Shown: positions 43,086 to 54,450, numbered from the stretch's first letter. The stretch is 64,000 bases of DNA from Odontesthes bonariensis (GCF_027942865.1 NC_134510.1:11064743-11128742); one strand, 5' to 3'. Numbers and translations: made by a program. The notes: generated from the letters alone by a model not told the origin.

Positions 43086-43212
43086 CAGTACAAATGTACA
43101 ATTTTGACATCACATAATGCAACGATTCGTTCCTACTCTTTAGGAAACATTTATTGGAACTTAAGTTTTAGAAAACATTTAGTTAAACTAACAAACATAC
43201 AGTGTAGTAGAG

Positions 43213-43257
43213 AAAGCTGCTTCTTGACCAGCTACAACCGTAATAGTGACACATTTT
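43213..43257 (+). pseudogene. Stray 3' end of the coiled-coil gene
   Basis: About 44 bp (GAAAGCTGCTTCTTGACCAG, then CTACAACCGTAATAGTGACA) matching the last codons, stop and following bases of the coiled-coil gene at 48589-48632. Nothing else of the gene is present. It is not in the left arm, because that interval is deleted there. Confidence 0.65.
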
Positions 43258-43352
43258 ACTGCGGGATGTCTTCTTTCCCATTTGAGGAGCATTTTGCTGA
43301 CAGAACTTTTGTGATGAAGATTTTTTGTACAAAAGGACTTATTTATTGTGTT

Positions 43353-44586
43353 TAGGGATGCACCGATACCGATACTATTCTAATATACTCGTACTAGTTA
43401 AAGTTAACCGATACCATGAACTGATACCAATTTATTTAGACCGCGATCAGAGGGTGTCCAAGTCCTGGTGTGCAATATACAACTACACAAAAATAATTAT
43501 TTTTTAATTTACCATATCAGTACTTTGTATGTACTCATTTCATAATACAGAGGAAAACTCTATTCCTAAAACAATTATTTAAAAGAAAAAATCCTCAGAG
43601 AACCCCATATTTCGCTGTTAACGCAGTTGCGCAGGTGGGAATTATGAGACCGTGACACATCAAAGGCTGAAGGACAACATTAAAACCACCAACCACCAGT
43701 ACAGAGGCTGCCGACAACCCACCACCAAAAAGAAAAGAAAAAAAAACTGTCAGCAGACAGTATCATGAAAGTTACCCGTCTTATGGCTTCAGTTGGACCG
43801 GGGCTGTCAGCAATCCTCAGCCCGAGTGCGTCCTGTCGGGAGAAGTTAGCTAATGCTAACTGAACTGCTAGTTAGCTAATGCTAACTGAACTGCTAGTTA
43901 GCTCATTCTTCTGTATCGGACTACCTGAGCATCTCCCACCACGCGATTGAGCAACTTCTTCTTTTCCCCGCCACCTGCCTGTGTGAGTTGGCGGTCTCTG
44001 CTCTGGTTAAACATGAAGAACAACAGGAGGGCAGGGCTCTCTGTTCAGTGTCACCGAGGATTAAAGAAACCTGCGCGCCCCGACAGGCACATGTATCTTC
44101 ACTCATTTGTAAGTAGGCAAAATATTTACAATAGCACATGTTTCAATGCTGATTGCTGAAATGTTGCATTGATAATTTGTAGTTCAGGACCATGGACAAA
44201 GTGGCTTCCTTGCATTGACAGTTCTCTGTGCTAAATTTCTGCGTGCTGAGTTTCCTTTGCCTCATTTTTAATTTTGTGACCATCTGGTTTAAATGACTGT
44301 TGCTGCTTTGATGAAGCCTCATTTGATGGCATTAGTAAATAATTATGCACATTTACAGATATTTTACATGATATGAATGATAACACGTGTTATAAGGGCT
44401 ATTTGGCACAATAGGTGTGCCTTGAGATTTTTACTTGTCCTTTGGTGTGCCTTGGGCACAAAAAGTTTGGGAACCACTGGGCTAGTGAGACCAAAACCTG
44501 TCTTCCAATTCATTACATTTTTTTGTGGTAGATCCAAGTATCGGTATCGTATCGGTTTGAAAAAAAGTGGTATCGGTGCATCCCTA
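43353..44586. mobile_element. hAT-type element H, intact right copy
   Basis: 1234 bp with inverted ends TAGGGATGCACCGATACC and GGTATCGGTGCATCCCTA and exact 8-bp target duplications ATTGTGTT (43345-43352 and 44587-44594). Non-autonomous, with no transposase frame. Internally it holds an exact, empty target site for the left arm's 6.6-kb hAT. Near its right end are AGTTTGGGAACCACTG, the reverse of a hAT MITE terminus, and a shorter CGATACC-rich region than the left copy. Confidence 0.88.
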
Positions 44587-45266
44587 ATTGTGTTGTTACT
44601 TTTACTTAAATGTATAAAACATACTTCCTAATTAAACGTAATACAATCTGAGCAGTATGACAGTGAAGGTGATCTCGTACGAATGAAGTTTTTAAAAAAG
44701 TATTCTGAAGCTGAAGCGATACATTCACAGCAGTCCACTATGGCTCTCTATTACTTACTGTCTATCACCTCGCTGATCTAACTTTTTGCCCTTTGACAAA
44801 GTCTAAGTCCTTGTATTTCAGAAAAATGTCTAAAATGACAGTATTTTAAAGAAGCCACATAACTGTAAGCCACGTTGGTTTCTCTCAGCACAGTCACTTT
44901 AGAGCTCTTTTTTTGGAGAACGTTACATTTATTCTAGAGAATACATTTTAGTTAAAAGTTAAAAAACAAACAAACAAAAAAAAGATTGATAAGTAACTAA
45001 ATAAATGTCTGTGCCAGTGAAATGAATTGGCCTGGCTATGAATAACATGATGCAAATAATGAATAAAGTTAGGATAAACATATAGATATTATAACAGAAC
45101 AAATATCATTGAATAAACAAATAAATAACAAATCCATTATTTTTCATTTTCCACCACTTTACAAACTACTTTATTCTGGAAAACTGGTACATTTTTGTGG
45201 ACATTACCTTTATAATAACCATTTTCACTTTTTTCATATCTCTGATATTGAAATGAAAGAGTGCAG

Positions 45267-45587
45267 CTTCCATGGCGTCAATCCCAGCTGCCATTGAGCG
45301 TGATGCAGGTGACACCCTGGACAGGTAGCCAGTCTATCCCAGGACCAACACAGAAATAAATGAGACAACCATGCACACACACTCACTCATAGGGTCAATT
45401 TAGAATCACCAATTAAGCTCACATGCAAGTGTTTGGACTGTAGGAAGACGCTGGAGTGTCCAGGGAGCAGCCACACATGCGCAGGGGGAACACGCAAACT
45501 CCACATGGAAAGGCTCCAGCTCAGATTTGAACCACCAACCTTCTTGCCGTGAAGTGGCAGTACAAACCTTCAGCATCATGCAGCCAG
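45267..45587 (-). repeat. SINE-like repeat, right copy
   Basis: Inverted counterpart of 19330-19650, with the same B-box-like and AGTCCAAACACTTGCATGT features. No differences of note. Confidence 0.55.
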
Positions 45588-45783
45588 CATAAAAGGATCC
45601 CTGAAGCTGTTAAATCTAGCAAGAAATTATATGAAAATTCACTGGGAGGAATAAAAAAAATACAAACTTTAGATTTGTTGACTGAAACAAAAATGTTCTA
45701 TCCAAATTTTGATAGCCAGTTCCTTTTAAGAAGTTAAATGTCCCCACACAACTCCATTCTAGAGGTTCCAGAATGCCGCTGCC

Positions 45784-46468
45784 TTAAGGCGGTACCATGG
45801 TTGCCGCGTCTGTCACGGCGGTGGCGGACCGTGACGTCAAAATGACGTTTCAGGCATGGCGCTTCCCTTGAAAAGACGGCGCAGCGCGTTGTCGTGCACC
45901 AGTCAATTTTTGTAACTTGGCGGCGCCGAGCACAACGAACCGGATGGACCGATGTGAGACCAGGCTCAGTGAGGAGGTGCGTTTGTACAGGCAGCTGTAC
46001 GAAACTGCAGTGAAACAGCACAGGGAGCACGTAAACTCCCCAAACTGGTGCACAGAGATTGGCAGAACTTTGGGGAAAGAGGGAGAGTTCTGTAAGAATG
46101 TGTGGAAGAAGCTACGGGACAGATACGTGAAGGCAAAGAAGAGGGCAGAGACTCTGTTGATGCCGGGGGCTTCAGACCTTCACCTCTTTTAACTGAATTA
46201 AAAAATTAAAATTATCCGAATACTGCAGCAGTATCATTAATTACAGTATTCCTGCTCTTGACAGCGGCATTGTTTTCTTCTCCACTTTCGTGGTTGTAGA
46301 GTAGAGGTAACCTTCACATAGCAGCGCCACCTCTGTGACGGAGAAAATTGCAACTACTGGCGCGCAACGACTTGCGCCACTATATAGGGTCCTATGGCGG
46401 GCACGAACTCGTGACGTCATCAACACCGCTCGCGCGAGCAGACGCAGCAACCATGCTAGAGCCTTTAG
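45784..46468. mobile_element. TIR element with MADF gene, right copy
   Basis: Inverted partner of 18447-19131, with both CCGCGTCTG-type termini and CRE sites present. One internal change, GACGCAGCAACC for GACGCGGCAACC near 46441, alters the right terminus slightly. Confidence 0.55.
45944..46192 (+). CDS. MADF domain protein, right copy
   Basis: ATG at 45944 opens MDRCETRLSEEVRLYRQLYE, HREHVNSPNWCTEIGRTLGK and CKNVWKKLRDRYVKAKKR. The domain's first Trp (NWCTEIG) is kept, unlike the left copy, so this version looks more complete. A GC-rich leader and CRE-like TGACGTCA lie within 120 bp upstream. It probably binds DNA, as MADF proteins do. It is only 82 aa, shorter than usual Harbinger second proteins. 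Confidence 0.68.
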   Translation: MDRCETRLSEEVRLYRQLYETAVKQHREHVNSPNWCTEIGRTLGKEGEFCKNVWKKLRDRYVKAKKRAETLLMPGASDLHLF

Positions 46469-46952
46469 AGGCAGGCAGCCTGATGCAGTAGTTCTGGACA
46501 TACTGTCTTGGGATTTTCTACTGAGCTTTTTTTTTTTTGGAGCAGCTTACTGAGTTTTCCAATGATACCTGTCTCTTTACCCCAGATGTTAAACTTTTGG
46601 CTGTGAGTTCCTGTCCATGTGGTCAACTGAGAGAGTTCACCAGTGTCACCTTCCAATGTGCTGCATGTGCACTCATCAGCTTCCAAAACAACAGCCCATC
46701 CCACTGATGGCCATCTCTGAAGATATCTACCATTCCTTCCTCCCTCCTACACTTCCATTTTTAACATGTTTGCCATGTTTAATGCTGTTATTGATTTTTA
46801 TATAGCATCTCTTTAAGTGTAATTAATTCATACTGCAGCAATATCATTTCCCTTTGGGGATTAACAAATTATCATTGAATTGAACTGAATTCTCCAGAGC
46901 ACTTTTGTGTAGAAACTTGTTTCCATAGCAACTCTTTGGAGGAGGGGCTTAG

Positions 46953-46992
46953 GCACTTTGATGTACTATGACATCATAGTACATCAAAGTGC
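46953..46992. other. 40-bp palindrome, right copy
   Basis: Same 19-bp arms as 17905-17944, with the centre CA as expected for the inverted orientation. It lies 155 bp before the coiled-coil ATG at 47147. Confidence 0.8.
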
Positions 46993-47146
46993 TTATGACA
47001 TCATCAAGATGACATCATTTTGACTTCCCCACAAGTATACTACCATAAGAATTAAGTTAATTTCCAGTATAATTATTATCATTATTGTGGTTATCATTAT
47101 CAATATAATTATTTTCTTCTGTACAGTGTCTTTGTTTCTCACCACG

Positions 47147-48604
47147 ATGGCTTTTAGACAGAGAGTGGATCAGCTGGTGGCAGAAAGGCAAAACCTTCTC
47201 CAGTCGAGAAAGGGTGAGACCAAGAATACCTCTATTGAGAGTGAGACGTCCGCTCAGCAAGAGGAAAGAAAAGCAGTAAAGAGAGCTTTCAAGGAGGCCA
47301 AGGAAAAATTTGAAGAGTCTGTTAAAAAAGAAAACGAGGAGAGGAATAAAACAGAGGAGACGATTGCAAAACTGGACAAGGAAAAGGAGGAACTGGCAAA
47401 ATATGTCGAGGAAGAGAAAAAACAGATTGAACTGGCAAAAAAAAACAAGATGGAAGAGGAAAGAAAAGCAGTAAAGAGAGCTTTCCAGGAGGCCAAGGAA
47501 AAATTTGAAGAGTTCGTTAAAAAAGAAAACGAGGACAATAGGAAACTGCAGATGGAGGAAAAAAAGCTAAAAGCTCAAATGGAAGCAAAAAACAAAAAAC
47601 TGCAGCAAAAGAAAATGGAAGCCGAGCAGACGGAACAACTTGAAAGAGCAAAGATAAATTTGCTCTTTAAAGAACAGCCGGAAGAGGAGGAAAAATCATG
47701 TGAGGAGAGGAATAAAACAGAGGAGGCGATTGCAAAACTGAACAAGAAAAAGGAGGAACTGGCAAAATATTTCGAGGAAGAAAAAAAACAGATTGAACTG
47801 GCAAAAAAAATCATAAACAACGAGATGGAAGAGTCTAAAAAAATACTGGACAATGAGAGGGAACAATTAGAAAGTGAAAAGACGCAATTACATAAAGAGA
47901 ACACACATTTGAAGGTACTGTTGGAGGACAACATAAATCTCAAAGAAGAAATTAAAAGGACGCAGATAGAAAAAAAAGAACTGCAGGAGGAGAGGAGAGC
48001 CTTGGCTCAAATACAGAAACAACGAGAAGAACAACAGAAAGACCTCAATGAGGAAATGAAACTCCTGCGGACAGCCCAAAGCCATCAAGAGGACGAAGCT
48101 AAACAATTAAAAGATGCATTCTTAAAACTGGAAGCAGAAAAGAAAGAGTTGGAGGTGCAGAAGAAAGAACTCCAAGAGGAGAGGACAGAATTAGGCCAAA
48201 AAAATACAAATCTACAAGAACAACAGAAAGATCTAGATGAGAGAAGCAAATGCCTGCAGGCAGTTCAAAATGATTTGGAGAAGGAAAAGAAAGAAATTCA
48301 GGAGGAAAAGATGAAAATTGCCGAAGAGACAAAACAACTGCAGCAGGACAAAGAAAAGAACACGCCACCTCAGGATAATCAACGACTGGAGGCAGAAAAG
48401 CAAAGAGTGTCGGACAAGAGTGAGTTGAAAAACAAGGAGAGACGCTGGTGGACGTTGCACAGAAAGAAGAGTAAAAAACAAAAGACAGATGCAGGGGAAG
48501 AGCAGCAAGACAATGAAGTTAAGACAGCGAAAGGAAAGAAGAAGAGAAGGTGGGGATTCTTGAGCTGGCTCTGCACAAAGGATCACAAAGAAGCTGCTTC
48601 TTGA
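47147..48604 (+). CDS. Coiled-coil protein gene, long form (485 aa)
   Basis: ATG at 47147 starts MAFRQRVDQLVAERQNLLQS. In-frame codons upstream to 47087 include no ATG, and CTGTACAG at about 47119 may be an acceptor. The long form contains two tandem copies of a 65-codon segment (AVKRAFKEAKEKFEESVKKE and AVKRAFQEAKEKFEEFVKKE), of which the left arm keeps one. Heptad-like E/K/Q stretches run from residue 40 to about 430. A basic tail follows: KNKERRWWTLHRKKSKKQK and KKKRRWGFLSWLCTKDHK. It is expected to be a self-associating rod with a basic Trp-rich end; function unknown. Substitutions against the left copy are few (LFKEQPEEEEK against LFKKQPEEEEK). Confidence 0.62.
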   Translation: MAFRQRVDQLVAERQNLLQSRKGETKNTSIESETSAQQEERKAVKRAFKEAKEKFEESVKKENEERNKTEETIAKLDKEKEELAKYVEEEKKQIELAKKNKMEEERKAVKRAFQEAKEKFEEFVKKENEDNRKLQMEEKKLKAQMEAKNKKLQQKKMEAEQTEQLERAKINLLFKEQPEEEEKSCEERNKTEEAIAKLNKKKEELAKYFEEEKKQIELAKKIINNEMEESKKILDNEREQLESEKTQLHKENTHLKVLLEDNINLKEEIKRTQIEKKELQEERRALAQIQKQREEQQKDLNEEMKLLRTAQSHQEDEAKQLKDAFLKLEAEKKELEVQKKELQEERTELGQKNTNLQEQQKDLDERSKCLQAVQNDLEKEKKEIQEEKMKIAEETKQLQQDKEKNTPPQDNQRLEAEKQRVSDKSELKNKERRWWTLHRKKSKKQKTDAGEEQQDNEVKTAKGKKKRRWGFLSWLCTKDHKEAAS

Positions 48605-48649
48605 CCAGCTAAAACCGTAATAGTGACACATTTAAATTAAAGATATCAA

Positions 48650-48930
48650 CATAAATCTCAAAGCAGAAATTAAAAGGACGCAGATAGAAAAAAAAGAACT
48701 GCAGAAGGAGAGGAGAGCCTTGGCTCAAATACAGAAACAACGAGAAGAACAACAGAAAGATCTAGATGAGAGAAGCAAATGCCTGCAGGCAGTTCAAAAT
48801 GATTTGGAGAAGGAAAAGAAAGAAATTCAGGAGGAAATGACAAAATATGCGGAGGAACAGAAAAAACAGATGCTTCTATCTGACCTGGCCTCCATCTATC
48901 TTGATCCTCACCTCTCCCATCTTACCTGCT
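48650..48930 (+). pseudogene. Partial duplicate of the coiled-coil gene, right copy
   Basis: Begins with a copy of the AACATAAATCTCAAAG region of the gene and reads AQIQKQREEQQKDLDERSKC, LQAVQNDLEKEKKEIQEE, then unrelated SDLASIYLDPHLSHLTC. Partner of 16160-16440; the duplication preceded arm formation. Confidence 0.7.
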
Positions 48931-49009
48931 GAGTCACACACCTACATCACATTCTCTCCACTCCTCCTCTACTTGTCATCGACCTACCTCACCCATTCCA
49001 CCATCTCCG

Positions 49010-49245
49010 CATTCCTGTCTCCCCCTCTCTTCCTTTCCTCCTTCTCTTCAACCCCCTCCACCTCTCTTCCTTTCTCCTTCTCTTCAACCCCCTCCACCTC
49101 TCTTCCTTTCCTCCTTCTCTTCAACCCCCTCCACCTCTCTTCCTTTCCTCCTTCTCTTCAACCCCCTCCACCTCTCTTCCTTTCCTCCTTCTCTTCAACC
49201 CCCTCTATCTCTCTTCCTTTCCTCCATCTTTCCATCCCACTCCTC
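49010..49245 (+). repeat. Pyrimidine-rich minisatellite, long allele
   Basis: Five to six copies of CTCTTCCTTTCCTCC plus TTCTCTTCAACCCCCTCCAC. This is about three more units (roughly 103 bp in total) than the left arm. Confidence 0.8.
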
Positions 49246-49784
49246 TTCCTGTCCTCCATCACCCTAATTCACTATCTTTCCACTTCAACAATGATCACTT
49301 CAACGATCGGCAAATAATAAAAAAAACAATAAAAAAAAAAAAAAATAATAATTTCTTTAGTTATCATAATTTAACAGGAAGAACCTTGTGCACCAAAGGT
49401 TGCTGTTAATGCATACATTGTAAACATTTCATGTTCACACAGCATTGCTGTGACAGAAGTTGGAAATAAAAAATCTGATTATCCCTTTACTGGTTCTTGC
49501 TTAATTTTACTGTCACTGTTAAGGAAAAAAAGAAAATGGTATCTTCAGGATGATAACAATCAGATCTCATCTGATTCCTCAGACTGTTTAAGGATAACTG
49601 GTCAAAACATAGCTCAGTTAACACTTACCCAGGAAGCAGCTCGGATGAAATTCAATGTGTGATGTGCTTGTTTCTCATTTTAAGGTTTTCAGGCGTTTAT
49701 CTGAAGATGTGACAGACGAGCATTGCACAGGTTACTTTCAGAAATGGGTTTTTATTTACCTGAAAATAATTGATAAAGAATTTA

Positions 49785-50013
49785 AAACAATCAAGAGCAT
49801 GTGACAATGAACCCTTATATATGTCTCCACTTATACATATATATATATATATATCTTTGTATGGTCTCTTTCGTCTTTTATGACTTTATAATTACTCATT
49901 TGTTTTATTGGTGGCGTTTTCTTATAATTGTTTTTATGTATTTGATTGTAAAGCACTTTGTGATCTTTATCTGTGAAAGGTGCTATATAAAATAAAGTTT
50001 ACTTACTTACTTA
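49785..50013 (+). repeat. LINE/SINE tail-like repeat, right copy
   Basis: Partner of 15183-15410; it ends with the TTACTTACTTACTT tail at about 50000 and has the (AT)n run at 49836-49853. Confidence 0.5.
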
Positions 50014-50116
50014 AAGGAGAACAAAGTGAAAAAATAAACTCTACTAATAATAACTTGTAACAACATAACACGCTCACTCAACCAACTGACCTAATGCAAA
50101 GGGGAAAGTTTAATAG

Positions 50117-50500
50117 TAGTCAGGTTCACTGTGTACAAAAATGTACTTTTGTGGGAATTTTTTGGGGGATTTGTTGATCGTTCCAACATTCCATTAACCA
50201 GCCAGCTAATTTTGGCAGTTAGGCTACTAACTAGCAACTGTCTTAATAATCTGAATAAAATACTATAATTAAATCCACTATTGTATTTTATATCAAAATA
50301 GCAAAAATAGCAAAAAATGGTTGACTTACAAGCGCGTGGTGTTCTTGCATTCACCACAGGCAGAGGAATGGAAAGAGGTCCTCAGGGATATCACAGACCA
50401 TGTTTTTTCCTGATTTTAATGGGATTCATGAACTGCTTGAATTTTGATATAAATTTCACTTTTCTATGTGGGACATGCTTTGTCCCAACTCTCAAGAATC
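50117..50500 (+). mobile_element. Element T, truncated by element E
   Basis: Starts with the T terminus TAGTCAGGTTCACTGTGTAC at 50117 and includes the palindromic TGTACAAAAATGTACTTTTG block. It stops at CTCAAGAATC (50500), where E copy 2 begins. Confidence 0.7.
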
Positions 50501-52666
50501 CAAGAGAGTCTGGCTGCAGACCTGCACTGTCAGGACCCTGTTGCAGACCGTCACCTGCACTGTGAGGACCGGAAGTGCACTGTGAGTACCGGAAGTTGAT
50601 TCGAAGCCTTTCAAAATAAAAGCGTGTGTATCGGAAGCACGTATTTTTAAACGATTTTAAACGCTATATTTTTCAAGAGGTCCTCACAAATGAATTAATT
50701 AGTTAACAGTACGACATAAAATCTATCAATTCCCGGTCTATTGTTTTTATTTGTAATGTAAACTTTTCTTTGGTCACTGCACACATTTTCTCTTAGGCTC
50801 ATATTCATAAGCCAACATCTCACAAGATGCCATAGGCCTATACTGTACATTTTATTGTGTACTATAGAGTAAGTCACTGCTATTTCATTATCATTTCATT
50901 TTGACTTTATCGCACTGCTCTTTATATATATTTGTTTCAATTAGTTTTTCTGTTGTATTATTCTGTATTTTTATCCTTAACCACCATAAATTTCATGTTT
51001 GGTTCTATGTCTATGCCAATTATGTTTTTGTGCTGCTGGAACACCTTAGTACCACTAAATAGTACCCTAACTCTTGATATCTACAGTATAATCTTAGTCA
51101 AATTATTAAGGGATCAATGAGAAAACATAAAAAGCACACCAAGTCACAACATGATCAAATGTTCTGTAGTGTTTATTCAGTCAAACATTCACAATATGAC
51201 AAAAAATCTTTGTTTTTGTCGACTACCTGTTCACAAAATATCAACATGTCGTTAATATTGTGAAATATCATTTTGAAAGGCTCCAGGATCGCTTCTCTTT
51301 CATCCTCGTCCAGTTCTTCGTTCCACAACCTCCCATATTGTATAGCAGCCTCTGCCTGTTCCTCTTCCCCCATGCCCAGAACGTCAGGCAGGTCCACTCT
51401 GGCAGACAACAGTGGTTTGTTGGCCTCAGCCCACTCTGCTGCATGTCTGCAATTTTTAAGAATGCGATCTTCAATCGAGTCCTATGGAAAAGACAGAAAG
51501 AAAGATGTCTGTACTATAGCTGCCACACCAACAGTATCTGACCAATAGATACTGTGCAAAAGCTTACGCCTTCCACTGGTGTGTCCACATCAGCAAGTCT
51601 GGCTCTCTTGGAGACCTCTGCCTGCTGCTCTTCTTCCTGAGTACTCAACTATTAATATGAATACATGCATTATACATACTTTATACTCTTACCTGAATTT
51701 GTAGTCCAGTTTTCTCTGTCCAGTTGCCAGGATTTAGTGACTGGGATAGGTTTCTAAAAGACAGAAAGTGAGGTGTCAGATGTTCTTCACTGCAACCTAC
51801 ATTCCCTTCATTTTCCTTTTACCCTTTTACAAACCAAACCACAACCTGCCAGAAGTTAGTAGCGTTGGCTAATACTTATGAGTACAAACAAACAGACAAA
51901 TACATTATGCTTACCTTTAAATAAAATGCCACCTTTTGTATGTGCCTCTAAGTGGCTCTGCAGCTTGGACAATTTTGCTGGTTTAAATCGTAGGCACAGA
52001 GGGCAGTGAAACAGTTTGCAACATGACGTGCAGCGTTCGATTTTGGGCGTAGTGCCGGCGGTTGTTATTGAAATATGCATCTGTAAGAGACAAATAATGT
52101 CGTAATAAGTAAAACTAAATTATATTATTATATTTATATATATATATATATACATATATATATAAGTGAGCACTATCGATACGATAACAACGCTAAAGAC
52201 TAGCCAAAAGTAAAAAAACCTGATTCTTTAAAATTAATATAACTTTACAGTATATAGTTATTGAAATATGCATCTGTAAGAGACAAATAATGTCGTAATA
52301 AGTCAAACAAAATTATACAAGTGAGCACTATCGATACGATAACAACGCTGAAGACTAGCCAAAAGTTTAAAAAAAACCCTGATTCTTTAAAATTAACATA
52401 ACTTTAGAGTATATAGTGTGCAACGTAACGTTCCAGTGAATAAAGACTGTTTCTGTTTCTTCGTATGAAAGAAAGTTGTTTTCACTCGACTTTTACTCAC
52501 CTCGTCGTCTCCACAGTTCAAATGGGGAACGAAAAATACGTGCTCCTCGCTTGTCGGTTCGGGTCCTCACAGTGCAGGTGACGTCACAGTGCATGTCTGC
52601 AACTAAGGGTCCTGACAGTGCAGGTCATGGGTCCTGACAGTGCAGGTCTGCAGCCAGACGCCTCTC
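50501..52666 (-). mobile_element. Element E, copy 2
   Basis: Direct-orientation copy of 28441-30610 (offset about 22058), nearly identical. Its right flank is the same L2 sequence with CAGAATCC (52667-52674). Its left flank is element T with no target duplication. It therefore arrived as part of a larger duplication whose left edge is E's own terminus. Confidence 0.85.
51173..52080 (-). CDS. Element E spliced gene, copy 2
   Basis: Exons at the corresponding places (52080-51915, 51753-51693, 51636-51568, 51481-51173), with the same splice sites, CxxC/HxxxH first exon and acidic last exon ending CECLTE. One substitution (AATCGAG for AACCGAG near 51475) changes the exon 4 start region without a stop. 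Both copies are open. Confidence 0.5.
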
Positions 52667-52896
52667 CAGAATCCTGTTGCACAGGCTGGAAAACTGGGTT
52701 GGACTTTCTGGAGCGGTCCTTAACTGGTTCAGGTCCTACTTAGAAGGCTGGAGTTATTTTGTTACAATTGGCAGCTATGAATCTGAGCAAGTGGCCATGA
52801 CTTGTGGAGTCCCCCAGGGGTCAATTCTTGGACCTCTTCTGTTTAACTTGTATATGCTGCCTTTGGGTCAAATATTGCGCCTTCACTCGCCACAAA
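52667..52896 (+). pseudogene. L2 reverse transcriptase fragment, direct copy
   Basis: Copy of 30611-30840 with [17 protein letters not shown] and the same break after GQILR. It is followed by the fish repeat to 53040. Confidence 0.85.
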
Positions 52897-53040
52897 AAAT
52901 TAAGTCGCTTATAACTTCCAAACACATTTTCCAATCTGTCCCAAACGTCATACGGTGATTGCTGGACCCAGCCTGAACGCGTATATTATCATAGTGACAT
53001 GCACCTTTAGCACCACCTGCTGGTGGTCGGAAACGGAAAA

Positions 53041-53310
53041 GCTAACCCTAACCTAATGTTCTTTTAAAGCTAACCCCAACCTAATGTTCTTTAAAGCTAA
53101 CCCTAACCTAATGTTCTTTTAAAGCTAACCCTAAGCCTAATGTTCTTTAAAGCTAACCCTAACCTAATGTTCTTTAAAGCTAACCCTAACCCTAAGCTAA
53201 TGTTATTATAAAGCTAACCCTAACCTAATGCTCTTTTAAAGCTAACCCTAACCTAATGTTCTTTTAAAGCTAACCCTAACCTAATGTTCTTTTAAAGCTA
53301 ACCCTAACCT
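53041..53310 (+). repeat. Telomere-hexamer-containing minisatellite, array 3
   Basis: About 10 units of the same repeat as array 1, in the same orientation, with shared variants such as CCTAAGCCTAATG. It is about 650 bp shorter than its parent array, which accounts for the drop in offset from 22056 to 21409. Confidence 0.9.
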
Positions 53311-53728
53311 AATATATATATAGACATGCTTTGTCCCAACTCTCAAGAATCAGTGATGTATGTTACTTGAGGGGGCAGTAAGAAGGGTAGCGATTTTCTT
53401 TCCCACCCCTTGGGGGCACCACAGCACGATTCTGAGCATAATTTTGAAGTCACTAACCCTAACCACCATTGGATTCCTTGACCAAGAAAACATAGGATTG
53501 GCATGTTAAATTAAGTTTTTAGGTTGTTTAGAGGCCAAGGTAGCTGAAATTCTGTATTTTATGGCGCACATTTTGAAATTCCAAAATGGCCGCCATACAG
53601 GTGTCTGTTCAAGTGGCAACATTGGTTTTTGGAATCCCCAAGGTCTGCAGATTCCAAAAATATATAGGTCAACAAATCCCCAAAAAATTCCCACAAAAGT
53701 ACATTTTTGTACACAGTGAACCTGACTA
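53311..53728 (-). mobile_element. Element T, half copy in the direct duplication
   Basis: Copy of 31905-32319 with the same outer terminus; 53729 onward continues as the copied spacer. Confidence 0.7.
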
Positions 53729-53810
53729 CTATCAACACTCCGAGGTTACCAACTTGGTCAGTGATTGTAAGGGCCCGAGTCTCAAGATATTTATCAATAT
53801 TTACATGGCT

Positions 53811-54450
53811 GATTCTTTGTACTGACGAACAGAACTGGGAGTTCTATAGTTCACTTCCTGAAAAATACTAAAGAACAAACATGAAGATGGATCACTGAAG
53901 GTTTCTTTATACCTGTAATGGGAAACAAACACAGTTTTGTTGCTTCATATTTGTTTTAGCATCAATTTAACTCAAAGAGGAACTCTTTTTTTCTGTATAA
54001 GATACTTAAAAAGGAACTGACTCATTTCCACTCATATAGTTCATATCAACTCTAAACTGTAAGTTATCATCTGACTGTCTGAATATTATTCATGAAGGAG
54101 AAGGAGTGGATCAAACACTGTAAACAAATACAACAACACAATGTTAAAACAAATCTTCATGAAAGACAGTTGAGGAAATCTCATCTTTTTCACTCATCGT
54201 GTAAAAGTTCTATTATAAAATTATGACGCTCAAAGGGAAACATGAAACTGTGCAAATGGAACACAGAGATTCTCCTGTATGGATGCTGCTCCATTCATCA
54301 AGTTTCCAAAAACTGTGCTGGGATTTTCTGCAGGAATGAAAACCCTCCAAACACTTGTCAGTCTTTGCTGCTCGATGCCGCTGTAGTGTTTGATGACATC
54401 AAAATGTTTCACTCATCTAAAAGTGTAAAAGTTATATTATAAAATGTTAG
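53811..54450 (+). repeat. 7SL flank repeat lacking 7SL, copy B
   Basis: Direct copy of 32402-33040 (offset 21409), again without 7SL after TGATGACATCAAAATG. Confidence 0.75.

Larger units (their letters stand above)
43381..50500. repeat. Palindrome, right arm segment 2
   Basis: Reverse complement of 14696-21360 plus 27994-28287. It stops at 50500 where copy 2 of element E begins, inside element T. Confidence 0.9.

Noticed and set aside
47087-47146. Hydrophobic N-terminal extension (VIIINIIIFFC...) of the coiled-coil protein as a membrane anchor
   Set aside because: The extension begins at GTG and has no ATG until 47147; it is probably untranslated leader or intron end.
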